This document shows, one piece after another, positions 21,759-34,305 of a stretch of 64,000 nucleotides of DNA. The notes beneath the pieces are model-generated. The model saw only the letters and a list, made by a program, of their open reading frames with translations. It was not told the DNA's origin and did no database searches. The stretch is from Armigeres subalbatus. Lineage: Eukaryota; Arthropoda; Insecta; Diptera; Culicidae. Position numbers and translations under genes: made by a program. The stretch's first letter is position 1. Every line of letters starts with the position of its first letter. The DNA is taken from assembly GCF_024139115.2 (NCBI RefSeq), contig NC_085141.1, positions 239,745,047 to 239,809,046 on the forward strand, read 5' to 3'.

Positions 21759-24700
21759 GGGGGGCAGCAGGGACTTTGTCCAAGGGCTTGACGATCCCTC
21801 CCCAGGCCATCTGCGAGTTGTGGCGCCTGCCTAGGATGTGGTGGGGTTTGACAGTGGGCCCTGTTAAACCTCTATAAAAAGCTGCATGTATCCGCAAGTA
21901 GGCTCCGCCAAAGCGATCGTGTGCCGCTCAAAGCGCACAAGCCCAAGTCCTGGTGTTAGGTGGGACGCTAAACAGCCCTGACACGACGGCCCTCCGGCGA
22001 GACAGGAGGTTTGCGCAGGCCCAATAAGCCGCCTGGAAAACCAATAATTACGAACAATATAAGAGATAATGCGACTCGATATAATCGGCAAAGACCTAGG
22101 CGACGAATAAAGGATCACGATTGGAAGCTTGGAACATGGAACTGCAAGTCGCTAGGTTTCGCAGGTTGCGACAGGATGATCTACGATGAATTACATCCCC
22201 GCAACTTCGACGTCGTGGCGCTGCAGGAGATTTGCTGGACAGGACAGAAAGTGTGGAAAAGCGGGCATCGGGCGGCTACCTTCTACCAAAGCTGTGGCAC
22301 CACCAACGAGCTGGGAACCGACTTCATAGTGCTGGGAAAGATGCGCCAACGCGTGATTGGGTGGCAGCCAATCAACGCAAGGATGTGCAAGCTGAGGATT
22401 AAAGGCCGTTTCTTCAACTATAGCATCATCAACGTGCACTGCCCACACGAAGGGAGACCCGACGACGAGAAAGAAGCGTTCTACGCACAGCTGGAGCAGA
22501 CATACGATGGATGCCCACTGCGGGACGTCAAAATCGTCATCGGTGACATGAACGCGCAGGTAGGAAGGAGGAAATGTATAGACCGGTCATCGGACCGGAT
22601 AGTCTGCACACCGTATCGAATGACAACGGCCAACGATGCATAAACTTCGCAGCCTCCCGCGGAATGGTAGTCCGAAGCACCTTCTTTCCCCGCAAGAATA
22701 TCCACAAGGCCACATGGAGATCACCTAACCAAGAAACGGAAAACCAAATCGACCACGTTCTAATCGACGGTAAATTCTTCTCCGACATCACGAACGTCCG
22801 CACTTACCGCAGTGCGAATATTGAATCCGACCACTACCTCGTTGCAGTTTGCCTGCGCTCAAAACTCTCGACGGTGTACAACACGCGTCGAAGTCGGACG
22901 CCGCGGCTTGATATTGGGCGGCTACAAGACGGTAGGCTAGCCCAAGTATACGCGCAGCAGCTGGAAGTGGCACTCCCAACGGAAGAGCAGCTAGGCGCAG
23001 CGTCTCTTGAAGATGGCTGGAGAGATATTCGATCCGCCATTGGTAGCACCGCAACCGCTGCACTTGGCACGGTGCCCCCGGATCGGAGAAACGACTGGTA
23101 TGACGGCGAATGTGAGCAGTTAGTAGAAGAGAAGAATGCAGCATGGGCGAGATTGCTGCAACACCGCACGGGGGCGAATGAGGCACGATATAAACAGGCG
23201 CGGAACAGACAAAACTCGATTTTCCGGAGGAAAAAGCGTCAGCAGGAAGATCGAGACCGTGAAGAGACGGAGCAACTGTACCGCACTAATAACACACGAA
23301 AGTTCTATGAGAAGTTGAACCGTTCACGTAAGGGCCACGTGTAAGGATATGTGTAAGGACATAAACGGGAACCTTCTTACGAACGAGCGTGAGGTGATCC
23401 AAAGGTGGCGGCAGCACTACGAAGAGCACCTGAATGGCGATGTGGCAGACGAAGATGGCGGTATGGTGATGGACCTAGGGGAACGCGCGCAGGACATAAT
23501 TCTACCGGCCCCGGATCTCCAGGAAATCCAGGAGGAGATTGGCCGGCTGAAGAACAACAAAGCCCCTGGGGTTGACCAACTACCAGGAGAGCTATTTAAA
23601 CACGGTGGTGAGGCACTGGCTAGAGCGCTGCACTGGGTCATTACCAAGATTTGGGAGGAGGAAGTTTTGCCGCAGGAGTGGATGGAAGGTGTCGTGTCCC
23701 ATCTACAAAAGGGCGATAAGCTAGATTGTAGCAACTACCGCGCAATCACATTGCTGAACGCCGCCTACAAGGTACTCTCCCAAATTTTATGCCGTCGACT
23801 AGCACCAATTGCAAGGGAGTTCGTGGGGCAGTACCAGGCGGGTTTTATGGGCGAACGCTCCACCACGGACCAGGTGTTCGCCATTCGCCAAGTACTGCAG
23901 AAGTGCCGCGAATACAACGTGCCCACACATCATCTATTCATCGACTTCAAAGCCGCATATGATACAATCGATCGGGACCAGCTATGGCAGCTAATGCACG
24001 AAAACGGATTTCCGGATAAACTGACACGGTTGATCAAAGCGACGATGGATCGGGTGATGTGCGTAGTTCGAGTTTTAGGGGCATTCTCGAGTCCCTTCGA
24101 AACCCGCAGAGGGTTACGGCAAGGTGATGGTCTTTCGTGTCTGCTATTCAACATCGCTTTGGAAGGGGTAATACGAAGAGCAGGGATTAACACGAGTGGC
24201 ACAATTTTCAAGAAGTCCGTCCAGCTATTTGGCTTCGCCGACGACATAGATATTATGGCACGTAACTTTGAGAAGATGGAGGAAGCCTACATCAGACTGA
24301 AGAGGGAAGCCAAGCGGATCGGACTAGTCATCAACACGTCGAAGACGAAGTACATGATAGGAAGAGGTTCAAGAGAAGACAATGTGAGCCACCCACCGCG
24401 AGTTGGCATCGGTGGTGATGAAATCGAGGTGGTAGAAGAATTTGTGTACTTGGGCTCACTGGTGACTGCCGAAAATGATACCAGCAGAGAAATTCGGAGG
24501 CGTATAGTGGCTGGAAATCGTGCATACTTTGGACTCCGCAAGACGCTTCGATCGAATAGAGTTCGCCGCCGTACCAAACTGACCATCTACAAAACGCTCA
24601 TTAGACCGGTAGTCCTCTACGGACACGAGACCTGGACGATGCTCGTGGAGGACCAACGCGCACTCGGAGTTTTCGAAAGGAAAGTGCTGCGTACCATCTA

Positions 24701-25057
24701 TGGTGGGGTGCAGATGGCGGACGGTACATGGAGGAGGCGAATGAACCTCGAGTTGCATCAGCTGTTGGGAGAACCATCCATCGTTCACACCGCGAAAATC
24801 GGACGACTGCGGTGGGCCGGGCACGTAGCCAGAATGTCGGACAATTACCCGGTCAAAATGGTTCTCGACAGCGATCCGACGGGCACAAGAAGGCGAGGTG
24901 CGCAGCGGGCAAGGTGGATCGATCAGGTGGAAGATGACTTGCGGACCCTCCGTAGACTGCGTGGCTGGCGACGTGTTGCCATGGACCGAGCCGAATGGAG
25001 AAGACTCTTACATACCGCACAGGCCACTTCGGCCTTAGTCTGAATAAATAAATAATA
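21759..25057 (+). mobile_element. Full-length RTE-clade LINE (JAM1-like), 3.3 kb
   Basis: The insertion is bounded by a perfect 13-bp target-site duplication, ATGTGAAAGCGAA, at 21746-21758 and 25058-25070. It has a GC-rich 5' region of about 250 bp, one long coding region with endonuclease and reverse transcriptase, and a 3' end of ATAAATAAATAATA directly after the stop. The 3.3-kb length is usual for RTE elements, which lack RNase H. JAM1 is the RTE named from Aedes aegypti; similarity to it is inferred from protein motifs. Confidence 0.92.
22011..25043 (+). pseudogene. RTE polyprotein: AP endonuclease plus reverse transcriptase, two frameshifts
   Basis: The product nicks target DNA and reverse transcribes the element RNA. 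Endonuclease motifs are LGTWNCKSLG, VALQEICWTG, IGDMNAQVG (near 22545), TWRSPNQETENQIDHVLIDG and SDHYLVAV. Reverse transcriptase motifs are NNKAPGVDQLPGEL, NYRAITLLNAAYKVLS, FIDFKAAYDTIDR, GLRQGDGLSC, FADDIDIM and VYLGSLV. The C-terminal region ends GWRRVAMDRAEWRRLLHTAQ. One frameshift lies near 22570, just after GDMNAQVGRR, and another near 23344 where stop codons interrupt before MCKDINGNLL. Catalytic residues of both domains are intact, so the copy looks young but inactive. No ATG opens the first reading block at 22011 (it begins with TTG), so the true start is unclear. Confidence 0.92.
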
Positions 25058-25070
25058 ATGTGAAAGCGAA

Positions 25071-25437
25071 AACAGTTCCAATTTCATTTTCAAGAGACCA
25101 AATGAAAATGTAACGGGTTCTCGTCCACCTGTCACATCACAAGCAGTCGTGATGGGAATGTGGCTTCGTTTTGAAATCCAAATTTCTAAATAGTTTTGAT
25201 AGACCTGTGCAAATAACGATGACTAGTCGATAAAATGATTATATTATTCCTTGTTTTCGAGTTAGAAGTAACATTATTGAAGAAGAAACAACTTATTTAC
25301 AATAGTTTGATGCGCTTTCATGAAATACAAATCCGGGAAAATAAAGCGGCATTCCTTTCATTGTTTTTGTTTTCTTTGAAAGCAAGAGAGAATAGAATGT
25401 AAATATCGCGTGACTTCTCTCAATGAAAATGAAAATC
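25071..25437. other. Stretch without recognised gene
   Basis: Spacer between the plus-strand RTE insertion and the minus-strand RTE relic. Nothing recognised. Confidence 0.4.
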
Positions 25438-25881
25438 TCAGTACTGCTTCTGGATACTGGGTTCGCCATAGAGCTGGGAGAGCTTGTGGTTCATTCTTCC
25501 CCGCCACACATAGTCTTCTTGCACACCGCCAAAGAATGTCCTAAGCACCCGTCTCTCGAATACTCCGACTGCTTGCAAGTCCTCCTCGAGCATTGTCCAT
25601 GTTTCATGTCCGTAGAGGAAAACCGGTCTTATAAGCGTCTTGTACATGACACATTTGGTGCGTTGATGAATCTTTTTTGACCGCAGTTTCTTCTGGAGCC
25701 CGTAGTAGGCCCGACTTCCACAGATGACACGCCTTCGTATTTCACGACTAACATTGTTATCACCCGTTAGCAAGGATCCGAGGTAGACGAATTCCTCGAC
25801 CACCTCGAAGGTATCCCCGTCTATCGTAACACTGCTTCCCAGGTGGGCCCAGTCGCACTCGGTTCCGCCCACTAGCATGTA

Positions 25882-26841
25882 GGGGAAGGGGGACAATATG
25901 TCCTAGCTAAGCAAACACTGCTTTATTGTCTCATTTGTAACGCTATTCATGGGTATTTCTACATTATGCAACAGTTAAACAATATAGCTAGTTGATGCCA
26001 TTCAAAAATTATCAAAAATTATCAATCATATTGATAATATTCACATTTCAAAAAAGTGGTGATATTCTGTTGCCGGAAAACTCATGAAGCAAAACGCCTT
26101 TTATGGAACGTACACACGGTCAAGCAGTTTGACCAACATTGACTCCACCTCTCGTTTATTCGAACATCCATCAAGTTTTACCAACAGCGGCACGAACAAT
26201 CAATTTATTCGACCAACAATATCACACACGAACGACCGAAGCGCCAACTTGAGCACCAACCGTCAAAAAATATAGTTTGTAGTTTGTTCAACTTCACTAC
26301 AAATGCTCAAACATGTTCGGCGAACCTTGACTCCACCCCCGACAACTCAAACCAAAATCAAACCGTTTTAATTTTTTCCAACCGAGCCGCCAACTGTCAA
26401 ATGGTTGTTCGAACAACTTCACACACGTTCAAACAAAGCAGCAACCGAAGCGTCTTGGGGGCGGAGTCAATGTTCGTCAAACTGCTTGACTGGTGTGTAC
26501 GTTGCATTAGCTGGTAGCTCTTAGGGAACAAAGCACCATGCATCGGCGAATCAGCATTCTAGTATGGATAGTGCGTGGAGACGCAAGTACATTGTAGGTT
26601 AGTTTCACAAGCGCGTTTTGCCTTGCCAAAATGTTAGATGTTTCTTCAAAATGTGGAAATTTTTGGTTTTTCCGACCTTCCCATACACTATTTTGAAACT
26701 TTTTTCGCCTTACCTACATAATTTCAGATCTAGTTTTTTTACGGCCATCTTAATGATGATAAATATGAGGGAAACCACAAAAGGCGTTTTGCCTCGGGGG
26801 AGGGGAGGGGGGTGGGGAGGGTCGTTTGGGGCTCCTTCACC
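25882..26841. mobile_element. 960-bp TA-flanked element splitting the RTE relic
   Basis: TA occurs at 25880-25881 and 26842-26843. Removing the insert restores the RTE codons for Thr-Lys-Tyr-Met, exactly the residues in the intact copy. The left end is GGGGAAGGGGGACAATATG; the right end reversed is GGTGAAGGAGCCCCAAACG, so the TIRs are diverged. A second copy occurs at 54322-58909. A different MITE is nested at 26105-26505. A G-rich tract lies at 26796-26822. Confidence 0.75.
26105..26505. mobile_element. 401-bp MITE with about 42-bp TIRs
   Basis: The left end is GGAACGTACACACGGTCAAG, followed by CAGTTTGACCAACATTGACTC. The right end reversed is GCAACGTACACACCAGTCAA, followed by GCAGTTTGACGAACATTGAC. 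Internal GTTCGAAC and GACCGAAGCGCCAAC-type repeats occur. The corresponding place in the homologous copy lacks it. No coding region. Confidence 0.85.
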
Positions 26842-28760
26842 TACTTTGTCGTTGACGCATTCACCGCCAGTCCATCTTTTGTTGCTTCACGTTTCAGGCG
26901 GGTGTACAGTTCTGCCACCTTTGCAAATGTTCGGCAATGTCCATGTCATCCGCGAAACAAATAAATTGACTGGATCTGTTGAAAATCGTACCCCGGCTGT
27001 AACACCCGGCTCTCCGCATGACACCTTCTAGGGCAATGTTGAACAACAGGCACGAAAGTCCATCGCCTTGTCTTAGTCCCCGGCGCGATTCGAAGGAAAC
27101 TGGAGTGTTCGCCCGAAATCTTCACACAGTTTTGCACACCATCCATCGTTGCTTTGACCAGTCTGATAAGCTTCCCGGGGAAGCTGTTCTCGTCCATAAT
27201 TTTCCATAGCTCTACGCGGTCTATACTGTCGTATGCCGCCTTGAAATCATCGAATAGATGGTGCATTGGGACCTGGTATTCACGGCATTTTGAAGGATTT
27301 GCCGTACAGTAAAGATCTGGTCCGTTATCGAGCGGCCGTCAACGTAGCCGGCTTGATAACTTCCCACGAACTCATTCACTAATGGTGACAGACGACGGAA
27401 GATGATCTGGAATATCACTTTGTAGGCTGCATTAAGGATGGTGATCGCTCGAAAGTTCTCACGAAGCGCGCGGCACGAAGCCTTTGCGGGATGCGTTGAG
27501 CTTCTGATAGAACTTGCGTGTATCTTGAGAACGGCACAGCTGTTCCATCTCCTCGCACTCCGCTTCTTCCAGGCGGCGTTTCTTCTCCTGAAAAAGGCGG
27601 GTCTGGTGTCTCCGCTTCCGTCTATAACGTTCCACGTTCTGCCGGGTACCTTGCTGCAGCGCGACCGCCCGCGCTGCGTCCTTCTCCTCCAGAATCTGTC
27701 TGCTCTTCGTCGAACCAATCGTTCCGTCGACTTCGACCCATATACCCGTCGTTGTTCTCCTCTGTGTCGTTAATGGCTGCTTTGACTGTATTCCAGCAGT
27801 CCTCAAGAGGGGCCCCATCGAGCTCACCCTCTTCCGGCAACGCTGCCTCGAGATACTGCGCATATGCAGTGGCGACATCAGCTTGCTTCATTCGCTCTAG
27901 GTCGTACCGCGGCGGTCGTCGGTACCGAACATTGTTGATGACGAATAGTTTTGGGTGCAGTTTAACCATCACCAGATAGTGGTCAGAGTCGATGTTAGCG
28001 CCACGATATGTCCTGACGTCGATAATGTCGGAGAAGTGCCGTCCATCAATCAGAACGTGGTCGGTTTGTGATTCTGTCTGCAGTGGTGATCTCCAGGTGT
28101 ACCGATACGGGAGGCTGTGTTGGAAGTAGGTGCTGCGAATGGCCATATTCTTGGAGGCGGCGAAATCAATTAGTCGTAGGCCGTTTTCGTTCGTCAGCCG
28201 GTGAGCGCAGAATTTTCCAATAATCGGTCTAAACTCCTCCTCTTAGCCAACCTGAGCGTTCAAATCTATGATTATTATGACGTCTAGGCTTGGGCAGCTG
28301 TCGTACTCACGTTCCAGCTGCGCGTAGAATGCGCCCTTACCATCATCAGTGCTTCCGGAGTGTGGGCTATGGACGTTGATTATGCTGAAGTTGAAGAACC
28401 GGCCTTTGATCCTCAACCTGCAAATTTTTTCATTGATCGGCCACTACCCGATCACGCGCCTTTGCATATCGCCCATCACTATGAAAGCTGTTCCCAGCTC
28501 GTGTGTGTTGCCGCAGCTCTGGTAGATGGTATGATTACCTCTAAACGATCGCACCATTGATCCCTTCCAACAAACCTCCTGCAGCGCTACGATGCCGAAT
28601 CTACGATCCTTGAGCACATCGACGAGTATGCGTGTGCTCCCGATGAATTTGAGAGATTTGCAGTTCCACGAACCGATTTTCCAATCGCTAGTCCCATTTC
28701 GTCGCGGTTGATTGTTCGTTGCTTATGTTTTTTAAAGGCTGGCTTGCAGGGCCTGACACC

Positions 28761-29534
28761 AAACCCCTTAAAAAGAAAAAACATTCGTTTTAATTGCTGA
28801 AGTGACTGCAAAGTCGAAAAATCCCCGGTGCTAAATCCAAAACAGTCGAGAGCATCCAGTAATGTATTTATTCATAGCGGCTTCACCAACGTGCCCTCCA
28901 TGAGCTGTTTTCATGTTTTTTTTTGCAAACAAGTGGGATGTACTATCCTTACAAATGAAAGATCAAAGATGATGGAAGTATTTCTTCTGTGCTTCGTACT
29001 TACATAACTCGCGTGGCAATGTATTGTACTTCAAAGATTCGATAACACCCATCAACTCTTCGTCTGTTTCAGCAACCACTTCAAATTTCTCACGCACATA
29101 AACCAGCATCCACGAGCTCCGTAAATGATCCTTGACGGGTCATCATCCTTAAGCACGTCCTTGTTGCTCCCGTTTATCGCAACCATATGAACACGACAGG
29201 TATTTCCGTCCATCGTCGTAGGGGCTACCAACGAAAGCAATTTCCATTTGCTATAACTTCACTATAGCCGAACGTTTGTTCTGAGCTTACGATTTGGTAC
29301 GGGTGAGTTTGGTAAAAAAAGGTGTCTCTTCTATTGGTTTTCGGGGCTATGACGAAAGGACGAACATGCCTGCCTCAACCCTACTTACACTTTCTTGGAA
29401 CTTCATTTCTTCCTTGAAGTCGCATAGCCGGGAAGTGGTACCAATCCTCATTATGAAGAATAAATCTGGTGCCTGTACCATAAGGGCAAGTTCAAGTCGT
29501 ACAAGTTATGTCTGAAGGAAATACAAAGTATGTC
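28761..29534. other. Stretch without recognised gene
   Basis: A minus-strand 62-codon frame at 29052-29240 shows no domain. Nothing else supported. Confidence 0.4.
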
Positions 29535-29920
29535 TTGTCGACTCTCTACATCTCGATGTTCTATATCTCGATATCTCTCCCTATGTCGATGGTTTCCCCG
29601 GCCCCTTCAATCTACATACATTTTGGCTTTCTACATCTCGATAACCTCCCTATCTCGATATCTCTCTATCTCGATGTGTTCTAATCATATTATGTTCTGG
29701 ATTCACTCTCCTTATGTCGATATGTTCAAATTTTTAGGCTACTAGACCATCTTTGTACAATAACAATCATATCAACAACAAGAAATGACATTTGTTTTGT
29801 TGTCGTTTTTCATAGCAACGAGCTTTTTTGGATCTAGTACCCATTTCAATTTTCCTTCCATTCCTCGATCTCTCCCTATCTCGATGGTCCCTTCAATATC
29901 GAGATGTAGAGAGGCGACTG
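29535..29920. mobile_element. MITE with CTACATCTCGAT repeats at both ends
   Basis: The left part carries GTCGACTCTCTACATCTCGA and several further (C)TATCTCGAT repeats. The right end reversed reads CAGTCGCCTCTCTACATC, then TCGATATTGAAGG. Repeated CTCGAT motifs inside each end resemble subterminal binding sites. The CAGT start and neighbouring TA would fit a pogo/Tc1-type element; that assignment is tentative. Confidence 0.6.
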
Positions 29921-30123
29921 TACTATAGATCTCCAGGCCTTCTATAAAAAGCTAATTTTCTAAGAAAACACATAGTCTTCACCTATGGTGTACGCGAACA
30001 GAAACAGAAAAAGAAAAATTGAGGTCTCATTACTATTATTATGTTATCCACTAAATATCGATTTTTTTTTTCGTGACGTAACTACTTCCCTTGTACTCAA
30101 TGGAGCACCACGAAGCAAACTAA
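29921..30123. other. Short AT-rich spacer
   Basis: Nothing recognised. Confidence 0.4.
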
Positions 30124-30344
30124 TATAGGGGAACTGTACCGGTTTTGGCCATGTTCCTAATTTGGCCAATTTTGCGAATAACTCCAAGAATAAAGCAACT
30201 CGCGAGAGTTTTATTAGTTCCAACAAGAGGTATATCCCTCACGATTCAACGCTGCTTTCAACGATCATTTTGGAAAAATATGTATTTTTCAGGGTTGGCC
30301 AAATTTGGCACTAAGTTGGCCAAAACCGGTGCACTTCCCCTATA
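30124..30344. mobile_element. 221-bp TA-flanked MITE with TATAGGGGAA TIRs
   Basis: The left end is TATAGGGGAACTGTACCGG, then TTTTGGCCA. The right end reversed is TATAGGGGAAGTGCACCGG, then TTTTGGCCA. The inverted repeats are 28 bp with three mismatches. No ORF. Confidence 0.88.
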
Positions 30345-32026
30345 ATCAAAACAATTTGGCGAATCGCGTGATCCTGCTTAGCTCTAGATAGATAATAAGC
30401 GTGAATCTGTTTCTGTACAACATAATTTGCCTTTCCATCACCATGATCGAAACAACTATAACTCAAAAGTTCAGTTTGTAGAAAAACAAGTCCATCGTGA
30501 AGACATTTCTGCAAAATAATTTGTCAATTCGGAACACAAACAACGAAACAAGAACAGCAAACTGATGCAAAAAGATAAACTTTAAAATTATACTCCAATT
30601 CGGAACAAACACTGTCCATCACGACAAATCCATTCAGTCAGCACAACCGTGAGAGCCTTATCTTTCATTGGCCCACTTTTAGTGCTCCTATGAACCTGTC
30701 AGATCGCAGGGGTGATGGTCTATCCAAGAGACGAGCAAAAAGCTCTTCGGTTCGTTTGCAGCCTGAACCCCAAACCTAAATGCTTTCCCAGATGGAGATT
30801 CAACTTCTTGTTCTAGATTTAAACGCGGCGACGACGAGCGCAACTTGGTAAACAGCAATAAATTTGCAGCTTTGTAAATACGCTCAGCAGCATAAGCTTT
30901 GAATCAGACTCATTCATGCTTTTGGGGGGGACGTCTGTTCAATGTTTAATCCAATGTTGAAAAGAATAATAATAGTAGTACGAGTGGTTGTGGTGACACA
31001 GATGATGATTTTTTTTACTTGAGAGTTTTTTTTTGCTAAGAATTGCACAGTATTTAGAACCAACATAATCTAAGCGACACAGCTGGCGTGATCAATTTGA
31101 ATGATTAACATGCATCTGACCTTGCACACATTTTTGATCCTCAAACACAGGCCAAACATTTTGTTATCGTTGAACAAAAGTTTGAATTATTTGTGAATCG
31201 ATATCAAATCTGTAAAGATAAACAAACATCCAAGAAAGTACTGAAATATGAGGAGTTCTATACAGAATAAAAAGTAACAGAAGATTTAATTAGGAATCCA
31301 CCCTAGCATTCCCTTAACCAAAGCCATCACGCGTCACTATCAAAGGGCACAAGCTCACGCCAACGATGGTGGTGAAGTGGAATATCATATTTACTTTGAT
31401 TGAAATATTGCGCCGAATGAAAGCGGATGTCAACAATCAGGGCGGGAGAGAATGGTGGATCTCAATCGCGCGCGCTTTGAACTCTAGCTTGAGTGTTAAA
31501 TACTGTGGAGCTGTTTTGTGTCGGAAGCAGTTTTGGGATTCATTTACCACGGTATGGGGCTCGGAAGGCACATATCTATCGTTTATCAGTGACACTTCTT
31601 GAACGAGCTGTTATATGCGGTTTCCGCGATGCAAAAGCTTTACGATGTTTGGATATTGTAGAGCGTATGGATTTTCAAGCTTAGGATAGATGATCTTTCG
31701 GGGTATTATATGGCCTAAGCGCTTGAGCACCAAACAGCTGTGCCCAACCATGTCAGGTCGGATGAGTTTATGATTTATAGAGTAGGGGAAAGTGGGCACA
31801 CGAGCCCCCGGAGGCATTTGATCCATCCTGTTTTTAAAATTGGCATTATTTTGGTCATAATTCGTGAGGGCCAACAAGTCATGCCTAGCATAGCGTAGCA
31901 TATAATGTTCTCTTGCACAAATCGTGTATGGAATTGCAGACATAAATATATCCACGGTTGTTGTGGAAACTACCATATTTATCTTCTATCTTCTTATCTA
32001 TATATAAATCTTCTTCTTTCTTATCT
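30345..32026. other. Stretch without recognised gene
   Basis: A solitary TAGGGGAAAGTGGGCACA at 31783-31800 looks like one end of a TAGGGG-type MITE without a partner. Short frames at 31366-31602 and 31611-31976 show no domain. Confidence 0.4.
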
Positions 32027-33242
32027 TCTATATATAAAAATGAGATTGCATATTCTTTGATGCAATATAACTCACAAATGGATTGGTATGATTTATGCAC
32101 GGTATGATTCGTTCTAGAATGGGTTATTTAAAAAAATCAATAATATCCAAAAAGTAGTTGAGTTGTGAAGAAATTCAAGACGACTTTACATAAATCGAGT
32201 TGCACAAAAGAATGATCTAGAGTGGCGCGCTGCCATGTACTCAACAATTGATAGTTAGAATGAAAATTAATACAACCCCGAGCAAGGTCGGGTACGTTTA
32301 ATCTTTCTTTCTATATATAAACATGTGTTTGCGTCCCTTTTGAGGCAATATGACTCATTAATGAATTAACCGATTTGCAAGATTTCCTCACCAATCGATT
32401 CGTCTTGAGATCAGCTGTGTTTTTATAAGCAAAAAGTCAGTGCATTTGACGAACAAAGTTGAAAAATTGTCAAAATATGATATCATGTACAGTTTTAAAG
32501 AAAGCCATTAACTCGAATTGAAATCGATCTAGAGTGCGACGCTGTAATCAAACAAACGATTGACAGATTAAAAAACACGATCGAGATCGGGCTGATTCTT
32601 CTAGTCCCTATACTATAAAATCTATATATAAAAATGAGTTTGCATTTCCTTCAACGCAATATAACCCACGAACGGGTTGACTGGTTTCTACGGTTTTCTC
32701 ACTAATCGGTTCGCCTTAGGATCCGCTGTGAATTATATACAAAGAGTTGAAAAATTGGATGAGAAAAGCTGAAAAACTGTCAAAATAAAATATCAGAGCG
32801 AGTTGTGAAGGAACATAAGGCGATTGCACAAAAATGATCTAGAGTGCGGCGCCGCATTGAACTCCACATTTGAGAGTTATTATGCAAAATAATACAGCCC
32901 CGAGCTAGGTCGGGTACGATCAACTAGTCTTTTTCTATCTTATTTTCTATATATAAAAATGAGTTTGCATTCCCTTTGAGGCAATGTAACTCGTGAACGG
33001 ATGGACAAATTTGCAAGGTTTCCTCACTTATCGATTAGTCTTGAGATCAGCTGTATTTATGTAAATGAAAAGACGGGAAATTTCACCGGGAAAGTGGAAA
33101 AATTGTCAAAATGTAACGTTTTCATGAGTTCTGAAGAAAGTCATCAAACTCGAACTGAAATCGTTCTAGAGTGCGACGCTACAATCATGTAAAGGATTGA
33201 CAATTTGGTATACAAAATCGAGATCGGACAGGTTCGACTAGT
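32027..33242 (+). mobile_element. Tandem run of four Helitron-like units
   Basis: Units start with TCTATATATAAA at 32027, 32310, 32621 and 32946. Units 2, 3 and 4 end with CTAGT at 32601-32605, 32924-32928 and 33238-33242. Each reads TATAAAAATGAG, GCAATATAACTC-type, TTTCCTCACxxATCGATTCG and GATCTAGAGTGCGxCGC in order. Units 1 and 3 share CCCCGAGCxAGGTCGGGTAC near their ends. Units 2 and 4 share CGAxTTGAAATCG and ATCGAGATCGG. The order is therefore A-B-A-B, a duplicated dimer. No coding sequence. Confidence 0.75.
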
Positions 33243-33465
33243 AGTCTATAATTAGACAAACTCGATTTAAACCACACACCTGGCCACGTTTCACAGAAGG
33301 ACCAATCTTCAAAAAGACGGCCAAAAACCATTTTTTCAAAGTCATCCAAATTACAAACTTGGGTCACGATTTGTTAGTTGAATACTTGACGATGATGTTA
33401 GCACAGTTTTGAGTCATTTGAATCATATGGATCTTACGTTTACAGTCAATACAGGTCGACTTTCA

Positions 33466-33537
33466 ATTTTTTTTCTAATGAGTTTATTTGAGGCTCATTT
33501 GTTTTATATAAAACTCTACGGAGCCGAGAAACATATT
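33466..33537 (-). mobile_element. Diverged LOA/I-like LINE 3' tail
   Basis: On the minus strand: GGCTCCGTAGAGTTTTATAT, then GAGCCTCAAATAAAC, then an A-rich end. This parallels the 3' end of the 34784-40039 element (GGCTCCGTAAAGTGTTATAC, GAGCCTACCAAATAAACG). It is a short 5'-truncated relative. Confidence 0.65.
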
Positions 33538-34185
33538 AAATAACAAAGTTATCATAATTACAGTACATTTTTTCTCGCATTGCGAGCCGCGTACCCAAGG
33601 ATGTTATCGATCATTTAGTAATCTGCGTTCGATCATTTAGTAGTTTGTCAATAACTCATTCCAGAGGCTAAATTTCGGTTACCAGCCGATCGTTCTGTTT
33701 ACCGCACAAAACAGAACACAATTTCGATGACTGGCCGATCGTTCTGCTTACTGAAGAAAACACGTCTGAACGCGATCTCTGATCGTTCTACGTCCAATAC
33801 AAAACACGAACAAATCTACACTGCACTGATTGTTTCACTTTACAATTTACTCGCCCGCACAGCAGAATCAGATATTTTGATAACCGCGCGACCGTACTGC
33901 GTCCAACACAAAATACAAACACATTTGCACTTTTTTACGATTTATCAAGTTATATTTATTCCATGGAATATCCCTTCAACACGATCTATCAAGCACTCTA
34001 CATTTTGTATCGTAACGATTGCTTCTAATTTTTACCCTCACCCACCTTCAGCATATACTAAATATTACTCCAAACATTCTGTATTTTCATCCTAGTGCTC
34101 AATTACATACCTTACTGAATACTTTAAGTACCTACTGAATATCACCATTAAGTACCTACTGATTCCGGTATTCGCACAGTTTTTC
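33538..34185. other. Stretch without recognised gene
   Basis: Repeated CCGATCGTTCTG motifs (33688, 33737) occur without clear boundaries. The 122-codon frame at 33727-34095 has no domain I recognise. Confidence 0.4.
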
Positions 34186-34305
34186 AAGTAAGATGCACGG
34201 TCACAAAGCAAGACCATACCGAGGATGACCGGGTTCGATTTCCGGTACGATCCAGGAAAACTTCGGGTTGGAAACCCTCCCGATCTCCCTGGGCATAAAA
34301 GCACC
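34186..34305 (+). mobile_element. Diverged Feilai-like SINE fragment
   Basis: CGGTCACAAAGCAAGACCAT, then GGGTTCGATTTCCGG (B box) and CCCTGGGCATAAAAGCACC match the tRNA-related half and start of the body of the SINE at 14376. The A-box side is damaged and no triplet tail is present. Confidence 0.8.

Larger units (their letters stand above)
25438..28760 (-). pseudogene. Older RTE LINE copy, frameshifted and interrupted
   Basis: On the minus strand, starting near 28760, relics of the endonuclease region appear, then TWRSPLQTESQTDHVLIDG, YRGANIDSDHYLV and the central linker (DTRKFYQKLNASRKGF). RT motifs follow (FRAITILNAAYKVIF, FDDFKAAYDSIDR, FADDMDI), and then KYMLVGGTECDW, VVEEFVYLGSL and LYGEPSI near 25450. 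Many frameshifts break it, for instance near 27460, 27250 and 27100. The RQGD motif region is damaged. The final 100 or so residues seen in the 21759-25057 copy are missing. A 960-bp element splits it at 25882-26841. It is more diverged than the plus-strand copy and clearly dead. Confidence 0.9.
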
